Notes under the pieces: model-generated | Databases searched by the model: none | Seen by the model: only the letters and a program-made list of their open reading frames with translations | What the model was told of the DNA's origin: nothing | Position numbers and translations under genes: made by a program | Shown: positions 1 to 8,161 of the stretch, piece by piece | Numbering within the stretch: the first letter of the stretch is position 1 | How the letters are laid out: every line of letters starts with the position of its first letter | NCBI GenBank assembly: GCA_000444245.1 | Contig: ATSW01006612.1 | Location: forward strand, 1 to 21,661 | Reading direction: 5' to 3' | Length of the DNA: 21,661 nt | Origin: Botryllus schlosseri | Lineage: Eukaryota; Chordata; Ascidiacea; Stolidobranchia; Styelidae

Positions 1-137
1 AATGTAATCGTGAGTAATCGTGATTACTTTTCCAAAGTAATCGTAATCGTAATCGACTACTCGCGGATTTTGTTGTAATCGTAATCGTAATCGTAATCGC
101 GTGATTCAGAAGTAGTCGTAATCGCAATCGATTACAT
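1..137. repeat. GTAATC hexamer repeat, imperfect
   Basis: The first 137 bases are dominated by the unit GTAATC, in runs of three to four copies at about 39-54 and 75-100, interrupted by non-repeat bases. The reverse complement GATTAC also occurs at about 22 and 132, so parts can pair as small hairpins. It may be a simple satellite or the edge of a transposon whose end lies left of the window; the sequence does not decide. Confidence 0.7.
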
Positions 138-1378
138 TCATGAAATAATCACCCCATGTCTGGTCATAACATACAGAACACAACTATCGAATTTAACAGT
201 CGATAATACAACGTAGGCTATAATTACAAGCCTTATTTGTTGGATTTGCATTGAGTTGAAACACCAATTGCCTTTAAAAATGTCTCCACGGCAATAGTTG
301 ATGCCACACACAGAATAAAATATCGCATTGAGCCTTCGGTCGAAAGTTTGTAAAGCACCCATTACTTTTATCAATGACTATACCAGCAACACGGTATATT
401 GATCTAGTGCAGAGTGATTCTCAATCGCCAGTCCGCGGACCGGTGCCGGTCCGTGGCAAGTTTCCTGTCGGTCAACCAAAGATATTCGAATTTTATAACT
501 CAATTTTATGATGCAAGAAGTTGGATGCGTGTAAATAATCTAATTCTAAATTGATCAGAATCATAGTGATATGTGATCATGGCCTCAATAACTAACATTA
601 CACTGTGGGCACTGCCCCGACAATTTCAATGACTTCTTTACCTCGGTATCGAAAGCGGTGCATAAGTAGGGGAGATGTGGTACCGATGAGACAGTCCTGA
701 AAAACGATACGTGATAATCCCATGATTGCAGTACGCAAATTCGTCTACAACTGCATGCTGACAGAATCTTTCCTCGCATGCAAAAACCTTCGACCTGCGT
801 GAGTTATGGGGTCTTTGACAGACGATTTATGTTTTTTGGGGTAAAATAAATCCGGCTATATATGACCTTCGTCAACTCCATCAAGTATGCCGGACCTAAT
901 GTATGGAACAGTATCGCGCCGGCTATCCCTCAGTCGTCGAGCATGTCCAGTGTCCATCCACATTCAAATCGAAATACGAGCAATTTCTACTGAATGAATC
1001 TTCCCTCTACTTTACCGAACCACGACCTGACATATCGATCTCACCTACCATCACATACCACCTCATTTTGTCGCGTGTCCTTTGATATCAACTACTTTTA
1101 CTTTGCATTCAGTGTGCATGCCTCCTCTGTAGATCGCCAATGCCCAGGTGGGTGTCTGATCCCAGTCGCTTCGACAACTTCCTATATCTTTTCATTGCAT
1201 CGTAGTCTTGTGATGTTTTGAAAATATAAAATTTTAATAACTGGACTACTGGGTAATCTTTGAACTTTTCGGAAACAATTTTAACACCGGTATGTTTTAT
1301 ATTTTCAACCGTCGGAGGTCGCCCCGTGGCTGAGTGAGTTTTTGCCAAAGATTTGTTTTCACGGAGGCAACTCACGAG
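138..1378. other. Gene-poor stretch
   Basis: Open frames here are short and overlap on both strands without splice-site support. The only recognisable item is the hAT-like terminus near 409. No RNA gene or clear promoter is seen. Confidence 0.5.
409..475 (+). mobile_element. Isolated hAT-like transposon terminus
   Basis: The segment starts CAGAGTGATTCTCAAT and runs into a G+C-rich stretch with CCGCGGACCGG and GCCGGTCCGTGG, which form a short palindrome. This layout (CAG start, GATTCTCAA, then a CGGACCGG palindrome) is familiar from non-autonomous hAT ends in animal genomes. No matching inverted end was found downstream, so the element is either truncated or too diverged to close by eye. Assignment to hAT is from general resemblance only. 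Confidence 0.35.
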
Positions 1379-1639
1379 ATGGTTCATTTGTCCAGCCTAA
1401 TGCGCCCTCTTTTGAATAACTGCTGTCAATCTGGTCATGCAAACTGCAACTCCAACGTCCAGACAGATTTCAATTGCTTTGCGAAGAACGAACTTGAGCG
1501 ATTCAACAGCAAACCATCTCTTGTGCCGCCAGCAAAGAAACTACGTAAAACTATGAAGCTTGCGTCAAGGATTGACATGATCAGAATTGGTGGTATTGCA
1601 TGTCCTGTAACAGTTTATCTTGTGTTTTTAATCAATTAA
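1379..1639 (+). CDS. Possible small ORF or exon, unknown
   Basis: An ATG at 1,379 in good context (G at +4) opens 86 codons ending in TAA at 1,637-1,639. ATTAAA, a weak polyadenylation signal, follows at about 1,667. The predicted peptide has a Cys-rich patch near residues 17-35 and a basic patch PPAKKLRKTMK near residues 54-64. The opposite strand is also open across part of the region (about 1,109-1,387), and no splice structure or family match supports either reading. It could be a small gene, an exon, or chance. Confidence 0.2.
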   Translation: MVHLSSLMRPLLNNCCQSGHANCNSNVQTDFNCFAKNELERFNSKPSLVPPAKKLRKTMKLASRIDMIRIGGIACPVTVYLVFLIN

Positions 1640-3047
1640 TTGCATGCGATTCCATGAGAATATTATATTAAAGAAAAGTATTTGTGATGTCATAGTCGCT
1701 ACTATGACGTCATGTCACTATGATGTCATCAACAATTTGCTATCCAACTTGAAGGAGTAATAGTGAGCAGCAGTTGGTGCAGACAGCAGACCTCATAGAT
1801 AGTTTGAATTTTGCCCTCATCACGTAACTGGCAAAATGAGTTATCAATCCCTAGATATCTAGATCTAGATATCCCTGGTTTTTGCTGCTTGGCTCTATTC
1901 AACATGAGTGAAGGCTAGTATAGATTCGCGATTGAATAAACCTGATTTGAAGGTTTCATCTTGATCGATGTTCATTGATCATATTTAGTTAGAACTCGAA
2001 ACAGGGTGCGCACTGCGCACTTTCGAAAACGAAATCCGAAATAATTTCCTGTTATGACAGAGTTATCACGGAATGTGAATCTTCGATTGGTACGTCACAC
2101 TCAAAGGCATATTTATTCCCTGCACTGCTCGTGGCGTGTAATAATGCATGATGAGATGATCGATTAAATTAAATGAATCACAATTATTAGTTCGCCAGCG
2201 TAACGGATCGATAGCCTCGACGTGCGATACCTTTTGATATCGAATAGCCTACGAGAAAATACAACACGTCATAGTTGATTCAATGTGGTATTCCGTATTC
2301 TGGGTATTCATATCCGATATTATTGTCAATACGCTGTATTATAGCAATAATCACTAGCTTACCGTTGACAGAATTATGGCTGCTTTGACGAAGATCTAAT
2401 TTCCGTGCAATTGAAAATACTCGTCATGATTATAATCGTGTCTGCCCCCTTATTTCATCATCGCTATACTATACATGGAATTCCGAGCTAGCCTAGATCA
2501 CGCTAAAGCTAAAGGGATTTGCATTTGATTCCTTATCCTTTATGTACAGTATACGCATCCTATGGATACACATTCAACTTTTCCCTGTCTTATCGAATTA
2601 CGGTTTGTAGGATAGACCGAAATCAAACTAAGAGCACGTCAGTTTAGGCTTTAATCATTCTCCCATGTGACGCGGGTCAGCGCTGTTGACGAACTATTAC
2701 AAAGCCGGGGTGAATGGCGGTTCTCGAACACTGCTTGCAGGGTTTGACTCGTTCTAATTTCAAGCAATGTTTTAACAAGCTTTGGCCATTTCAACTCACA
2801 AGTGAAATCTCTGCAAAATCATGTCGCTCTACCTTGTCGCGATCGATAATCCATGTGTGACTCTTGTTCTGAGAATTGAACACTTCACATAATTGTAGTA
2901 TTAACGTAATTTATTACACGTAAAGAGTCTGGTGGTATAGATCAGAAGCAGACGGAACATAGCAGAACGGATACAAAATAAATTAGAATCTCCACAGCTT
3001 CAACTTCAAACCGCCATATAGCATATCATAGCAGAAACTGTATAACT
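1640..3047. other. Stretch without recognised genes
   Basis: No convincing exon, RNA gene or transposon end was found. It holds the TGACGTCA-bearing palindrome (1,686-1,730) and small self-complementary words such as GATATCTAGATCTAGATATC near 1,853-1,872 and GTGCGCACTGCGCAC near 2,006. Confidence 0.5.
1686..1730. repeat. Palindromic cluster of TGACGTCA-like words
   Basis: Within 45 bases the words GATGTCATAG, CTATGACGTCAT and CTATGATGTCATC occur, giving one perfect TGACGTCA (the CRE octamer) and two near-copies in alternating orientation. The same octamer occurs in the dispersed repeat copies at 3,933 and 17,242 and near 16,690, so a repeat origin is more likely than a cis-regulatory site here. 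Confidence 0.4.
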
Positions 3048-3251
3048 TCACGCCAACTCTTGGCGTTCCTCCGCGACAGAAATTTGCTCGACTTTTATTT
3101 CCGTCATCTTCTTCCTGGTTTCCTGCGCTACGTAAGTCTCTTTTCGCTTCTCAGCACATTGCAATTTCCACGTAACGTCAGGCTCTCGTTTTTGCTCGCA
3201 GAATATTCTCCAGGTCGGATCGTGTTTCAAAGATCCGAAATTTCCGCTCAT
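3048..3251 (-). CDS. Small charged ORF, possible first exon, unknown
   Basis: A real ATG (start MSGNFGSLKHDPTWRIF) opens 67 codons ending in TGA. The peptide is hydrophilic, with Lys, Glu and Gln dominating the C-terminal half (pattern KRKETYVAQETRKKMTEIK), consistent with one long helix. No signal peptide or membrane segment is seen. A weak donor (GGC|GTGAAG) just before the stop means it could be exon 1 of a longer gene continuing to lower coordinates. About 80 bp of the opposite strand is also open, but with less coherent composition. I do not recognise a family; short, charged, helical proteins of this sort are common among axonemal proteins, but that is only a loose comparison. Confidence 0.4.
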   Translation of the reverse strand: MSGNFGSLKHDPTWRIFCEQKREPDVTWKLQCAEKRKETYVAQETRKKMTEIKVEQISVAEERQELA

Positions 3252-3932
3252 GATGCCGCGATGGAATTGCGCTCCCTTTGTTGACTTGTGCCTATAAGGA
3301 CGACAAACTAGAAGTTTTGCTACTTCGTTTTACCGAGCCATACAAAGGGTGTATAAATGCTAATCGATGGGCTCGCATGACCTCACAGCTCGCGAAAAGT
3401 ACACGATCGCTAAATAATCCTTAGGTGTTAATTAGTATGATTATTATCTAAATACAATTGAACGCTGTTGACTCTACTAGAAGATGGGAATGTGGTATAA
3501 AGATTGTATACCAACACGAGGTGGCTGGTATTGGAGTAGTTTCACTGTTGTTAATCAATTTCTGAATTTCGTCACAAATCTTAAAAAGAGATTTGACATG
3601 ACGATAACTGCATGGCTCTTTTTTGTGCAGTTTTGTTCATCTGTTGATGACGCTGCTGCGTCATGTTTGATGATGTTGGTTGGAGGAATCGCGAATGTTC
3701 AAGCTGGTGCGACATGTCCCGTTTCACATGCAATAATCGTATATAGTAGGTTATTGTGGAAAGGTGCACGAAAACCCCCTCTTCCGCGAAAAAATTTTGA
3801 AGGATGCATTTTGGCGCTATCCGTGCTCACCACGCCTCAGTAGACCTACGACGTCACGTCATTGTTGAAAGAACTTCTCCGGTCCCAATTTTCTGCTACC
3901 CTTTTATAATTTTGATTTGGTTGCGCGTGTAC
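3252..3932. other. Stretch without recognised genes
   Basis: Open frames exist on both strands at 3,484-3,843 and 3,581-3,769. Neither has convincing splice sites or a recognisable motif. No RNA gene was seen. Confidence 0.4.
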
Positions 3933-4065
3933 GGTTGCATTTAAAACGAAAATCAATTTAAATGAAACATGTTTTCTATTGTTTTTATTTTGTTTTTAAT
4001 GTCACGATGTCACGAATATTCAATTATGACGTCATAGTGGATTGACATTGACAATAGAAAATATA
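3933..4065 (+). repeat. Dispersed repeat, copy A
   Basis: This copy begins GGTTGCATTTAAAAC, contains an AAACATGTTTT word, a poly-T stretch, a TGTCACGAATATTCAATT segment, GACGTCATAGTG and GATTGACATTGACAAT, and ends GAAAATATA. The same order of words in the same orientation recurs at 17,242-17,395. By eye the two copies are roughly 75-80% alike with small indels. No coding potential and no obvious terminal inverted repeats are visible, so it is probably a fragment of an old non-autonomous element. Confidence 0.75.
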
Positions 4066-4937
4066 GGGTAAATGTAGCTCGTTTGACGAAATATCTGTAC
4101 TGTTGCTGTTGAACCGATTAAGTGTTCCAACCATCCAATATCGATATCCGACTTCTATAGGGTGGTAATTGTCCGTAGGCTCATATAACATGTATTTTGG
4201 AAAGTATTTACACAATTATGGAATAATTTTACAACTTGAAAAAAACACAATTTCCTTCAGCTAGTATACTTCAAATTGTCATTATTTATTTTCTCCTGAA
4301 TGCTTAATGCTCATATATGCATTTGTTGTTGTTGTAGGCCGATATTCGTTAATATGATTTATGTTATCTACCTACTTGTAACACGGTCCACTATTGTTCG
4401 TAACCTTTATTGACTCAGGAACCATTGAACCATTACGCCAATCTGCAATCCTTCGCGGAACCCCACATTTTATCTGAGAAACAAGATCTCACCGGGTCTT
4501 TTTTATTTTTTGGCCGGATTCATACTTTCGCTTATAAACCTAGATCCGTATCGGAGCCGGATTCGTACTTTTTCTGATACGACCGGAGTACTCGGGAGTA
4601 GTTTGCAGGATTTAGGCAGGTCCGGGCAGATATTGGCAGGAATTTGTTTATTTTGGATTGGAGACGGATTTATATTTTTCTAATACGGACGGAGTCGGAT
4701 TCCATTCTGAAGGAACGTGATCGGTGTCTGCTAGGGAATTTGTCGATCTGCCCCACACGGATACGCCGTTATTATATATATGACCGGTGCGGAAATTAAG
4801 TGTGAATTAGCAGAGTTAACCATAAAATATGATTTTCACAGNCTCANCAAATGAGGCATTAGAATCATTATTATTTATTGCAAATCATTGTGACTCATGC
4901 AGAGACCAGTTTAGCAATGTCAGACGTCGCCTTAGTA
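4066..4937. other. Gene-free stretch with degenerate CGGA-rich section
   Basis: Between about 4,510 and 4,710 a word close to GCCGGATTCGTACTTT recurs four times in degenerate form (around 4,512, 4,555, 4,660 and 4,690), alternating with CGGAG words, which looks like an old repeat. No exon or RNA gene was recognised. Two ambiguous bases lie at 4,842 and 4,847. Confidence 0.4.
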
Positions 4938-5030
4938 CAGGGGTGGTCAACCTGCGGCCGCAGAAGGAAACTCGAGCGGCCGTCGACACGTAATTCTAGT
5001 AGTATGTGTTGGCGGCCGTCGACATGCTAA
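4938..5030 (+). mobile_element. Isolated hAT-like transposon terminus
   Basis: The stretch starts CAGGGGTGGTCAACCTGCGG, closely resembling the common hAT-type terminal sequence (CAGGGGTxxxCAACxxGCGGCC). Inside it, GCGGCCGTCGACA occurs twice as a direct repeat about 40 bp apart. No matching inverted end was found before the tRNA gene, so it is either a truncated copy or its partner has diverged. Confidence 0.45.
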
Positions 5031-5197
5031 TTGAATTTACGAATTGACTCCAGATTTTTGATTGATTTTAATTAATCTTGAAATTTTCTTCGCGTTGGGC
5101 GCGACTCAATGCGACTTTATTTTTCGATTTGAATATAGTAGCAGCTTTTGCTATCTGAGCCGCAAGTACAGATGCGATAAGCCGTTCGACCCGCGTC

Positions 5198-5269
5198 GGC
5201 TCGTTGGTCTAGGGGTATGATTCTCGCTTAGGGTGCGAGAGGTCCCGGGTTCAAATCCCGGACGAGCCC
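5198..5269 (+). tRNA. tRNA-Pro (anticodon AGG)
   Basis: The 72 bases fold as a complete cloverleaf. The acceptor stem is GGCTCGT with ACGAGCC (seven pairs). The D-arm contains the A box TGGTCTAGGGG. The anticodon stem CTCGC/GCGAG encloses the loop TTAGGGT, giving anticodon AGG (codon CCU, proline). The T-arm CCGGG/CCCGG contains the B box GGTTCAAATCC. There is no intron, and CCA is not encoded, as expected for a eukaryotic tRNA gene. It closely matches the vertebrate tRNA-Pro(AGG) as I remember it, so it is very likely functional rather than a SINE fragment. Confidence 0.97.
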
Positions 5270-5272
5270 TCG

Positions 5273-5277
5273 TTTTT
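5273..5277 (+). terminator. RNA polymerase III terminator (T5)
   Basis: A run of five T residues lies four bases after the end of the tRNA-Pro gene, the usual position and length for a Pol III stop. Its presence supports the tRNA being an active gene. Confidence 0.85.
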
Positions 5278-6131
5278 CATTTCGGCTTGGACTTCGCGCA
5301 CGAGCGGGAGGGTTCACTTGTAGCAGCATAGAGTGATATTTGAAAAAAATTTCATCTTGTTTTTATAAATTCAAAACAATGAATCATTGCATGGCAATTT
5401 TCAAATGGCAATATGAGATATGTAGCCTATCAAACATTTTGAACTAGGCGTCACTTGAACTTGTGACTGCCATGGACACGTATTGGCTCCTGTATGGCGG
5501 AAGGCCCATAGGACAGTGATACTCAAACCATAACGAGTCCCAGTAACTATTTATAACGTGGCCACCAGCGATTCCGGTGCTTTTATTACGCCTATATAAA
5601 ACATTTCAGTCCTAATTTAACCGTGAATGGACATGGACAGTTTAACACGTGTATTTGGCGTCCAGTTACTTCATTACGGATATGCCTCGGAGATGGGCGT
5701 AGGCTACATAAGTAATCGAAATGTGACCGTGAATAACAGAAAAGTAGAAAGTGCCAATTGGCCGAAACGCAGCGGCGTGATACGCTTTGCTTATTTACAA
5801 ATGAGCGAATAAATATTGGAGATAGAATCGACATGTCAAAAGAACAGCGTCTCGATTTTGCACCCGGCATCTCTGCGTAGCCTACGCCACTTCACATGAC
5901 GTACCAACACCAACAGTAACGATTCGGCTACTGATGACGCCTAGGCCAAGATGATGGCCAAGATCAGAGTGTCATTTCGAATCATACGTATTAGTTGAGA
6001 GTCTTGACCTCCGGTGGAACGCCGGAGACTGACGCAGGGAACCCCGGTAAGAACTATAATGGTATAGGCATTTGTAAGACACCGCGACAGGGGATCAGAT
6101 GGCGAGGAGGAGCCAAGATAGATGAACTTAC
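5278..6131. other. Stretch without recognised genes
   Basis: Open frames at 5,592-5,870 (-) and 5,627-5,812 (+) overlap one another and show no motif, splice support or compositional bias. Nothing else was recognised. Confidence 0.45.
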
Positions 6132-6270
6132 GTCGATATTCTAGAGTCATATATTGAGCGTATGGTTCGACGAATTTAGAATCAAGGCGCGCCGATGTTT
6201 CGCGCCGAAAGAAACATCCGAATTGTGAACGACGGTGGTCGCGCGTGTGAAAATTAGCAATCAACATGAA
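6132..6270 (-). CDS. Possible internal exon, unknown gene
   Basis: On the minus strand a pyrimidine-rich acceptor (TTATTTTACCAAAG) is followed by 46 open codons plus one base, and a strong donor (CGAC|GTAAGT). The peptide is basic and aromatic, with the segments RDHRRSQFGCFFRRE and FVEPYAQYMTLEYR. The exon would start in phase 0 and end in phase 1. The frame remains open past the donor for about 190 bases, so the splice reading is not forced. It could belong to a gene continuing to lower coordinates, or be chance. No family is recognised. Confidence 0.27.
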
Positions 6271-7190
6271 CTTTGGTAAAATAACAAACAAGTAGTTGAA
6301 TATTTAATATCGATTGATTACTCTAACACTCGTAAGCCACAGAAAATGCGGTTCCGCATATAATTCTACCATATTTCGAAGGCATCAAACGTAAAACTTG
6401 ATTCCAGACGCAACATAGATTATATGAGGAATATTTATTATGTCCTTTCACGAAACTCAGATTGCACAAATGCACAAGCACAAGATGTGATATATTTTAC
6501 AGGGTATGACGAGATAAGCTCTGTAATAAAACGAAGTTGAATTCAAGAAAAACACGATAAAGCAACTGAATAACAGTCTTCAACATATCAACTCTTCCTG
6601 ATTCCTTGCATTTGAAGATTTATGAGAATATTCCGCAAGCGGTCATAATTGGCAGTCGACTCATCGTCCGGGCGGTTTGTCAAACCAGCGGGTACGTTCT
6701 TTTCCGAGGAGATAAGCTGAAAATTCGACGGCATGTCACCTGTTCGTTACCACTAATACAGCGCAATGGGTTCTATAACAAGTGGGAAAACGATAATATC
6801 CGGCCAATTACGTTTGGTTTTCTTTTAACGCTGCACGTTTCAATGACAAAGATGGATTGGACTCCAATAAATAACATTGCAAGTTTTTGGCCGGATTCGA
6901 ACCGGATTTACGACCGTCGAGACTGGATCATCGTTTGATTTGATTGTGGGATCATTAACGATTTTCGCGTCGCTTACAGTATAGAAAAAAGTCCTGGCAT
7001 TTTGTACTACATATGGGCTTTCTATGCGATTGCAAGTGAAATCAGGATTGGAATTTCAAAGTCACATCCAAAATAGGATTTTAGGAATCGGTTGATCATC
7101 ATCAGTAGCGAGTATCAGCAATGCGGTGAATGAAATTCGTAACGTCGGAAACTTTGGTCGTTTTGGTGTAATAATATCATAAATTAACAG
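6271..7190. other. Stretch without recognised genes
   Basis: One 110-codon open frame (6,606-6,938, +) starts from TTG, has no supported splice sites and shows no recognisable motif. No RNA gene or transposon end was found. Confidence 0.4.
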
Positions 7191-7240
7191 TTAGTAGACT
7201 AGTAGTAGACTGGGTAGTAGACTATAGTGGGTAGTACGGT
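7191..7240 (+). repeat. Short TAGTAGACT/GGGTAGTA tandem repeat
   Basis: Words close to TTAGTAGACT, AGTAGTAGAC and GGGTAGTAGACTA repeat across 50 bases, then decay into GGGTAGTACGG. It is a minor imperfect tandem repeat just left of the hAT-type element. Confidence 0.55.
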
Positions 7241-7334
7241 ACGCAACATTGCCAATTTCAATCTGTATTTGAAATATTCAAACCTTTTATTTCGGATAAT
7301 ACCACAACAAATCCAATGATTACACGACCTAGAT

Positions 7335-7984
7335 CAGGTGTCACCAACACGCGGCCCGTGAGCTCATATTTTGCGGCCCGCGACCTGATTTCAGACTTTG
7401 CAAAAGCGCTTACTACAGCATTTTGAAATGCTTAAATTGCTTTCAGTTCAAAAAATATGGCATTGTACAGTGCCCAACACCACTATTAATTACTATACCT
7501 GATACAGCTTCGGCGATGGTAATAGCATTACATGGAGGATATGAATGGGCATATTGCCTTGACGCGCAATGGCCCAGACACTGCCAAGACCGAGACGCTT
7601 GGAAAATGACTTGGGGCTTCCCCATAACATCAAGCTTTACGAGGATATAGTGTTCAAGCAAATACCCCAATATTGATTCTTTAGTCGTTGCCAAGTATTG
7701 TCAGGTACCGCGCGCAGCTCATAGATTAAAAATGAATGAAAGTGATGATCGTTATAGTTTTGTTGTATTTTGATTTCTTTAATAATAAAATATTATTTGT
7801 TTCGTGCTAACTATGCCCGTCTCCCGTGTCAGATAGCACAGCGTTGTACTGACGTACAGTTTAAAAAAAATGGTTTTATAAAGTATGTGTGGCCTATTAT
7901 ATCTCGACATTGAATTCATGCGGCCCGCGTCCTCTACGAAGTTTGAAATGTGGCCCGCGAACCGTTTTGAGGTGGCGACCCTTG
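7335..7984 (+). mobile_element. Non-autonomous hAT-type DNA transposon, 650 bp
   Basis: The left end is CAGGTGTCACCAAC and the right end, read inward on the other strand, is CAAGGGTCGCCACC, a matching imperfect inverted repeat. Both ends continue into GCGGCCCG-rich arms (two such words near the left end, two near 7,920-7,965 at the right). Directly outside lie ACCTAGAT (7,327-7,334) and GCCTAGAT (7,985-7,992), an 8 bp target duplication with one mismatch, as hAT transposases make. The interior holds short unrelated open frames and no recognisable hAT transposase, so the copy must have moved in trans. The mismatches in ends and duplication suggest it is not recent. Confidence 0.8.
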
Positions 7985-8114
7985 GCCTAGATAGTATAAA
8001 ACCAGGTTTAAGAGATACTGTTGATGTACCATTTCCAAGAGCTGGTTGTGATGGAGTTCAAACACCGTTCCTATAGTTTACGCATTGCGATATCTCCTTT
8101 TCGCGACATGGAGT

Positions 8115-8161
8115 TTAGCCGATCCGGGGGATAATTGAAACTGAATTTCGCGTGTCAGTGA
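8115..8161 (-). CDS. Possible terminal coding exon
   Basis: After the donor at 8,294, an acceptor (TTATACTGACATAG) starts phase 1 at 8,161. Fourteen codons (TDTRNSVSIIPRIG) are followed by TAA at 8,117-8,115. Two other frames across 8,070-8,145 also look coding-like, and no AATAAA is seen within a few hundred bases. It is therefore one of several possible ends for the gene. Confidence 0.27.

Noticed and set aside
1-137. Telomere-like repeat
   Set aside because: The unit GTAATC is not a known telomere unit, and the copies are irregular and occur in both orientations.
1109-1387. 92-codon minus-strand open frame
   Set aside because: It overlaps the plus-strand candidate, has no recognisable motif and contains a good internal donor-like GTGAGT near its start. 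There was not enough to choose it.
3484-3843. 119-codon plus-strand frame, and a minus-strand frame at 3,581-3,769
   Set aside because: Both are open over the same bases without splice support. The minus frame has Gln/Ser-rich wording but no acceptor.
5941-6291. Whole 116-codon minus-strand open frame read as a single gene
   Set aside because: The start is TTG, and a strong donor splits it. Only the 6,132-6,270 part is kept as a weak exon candidate.
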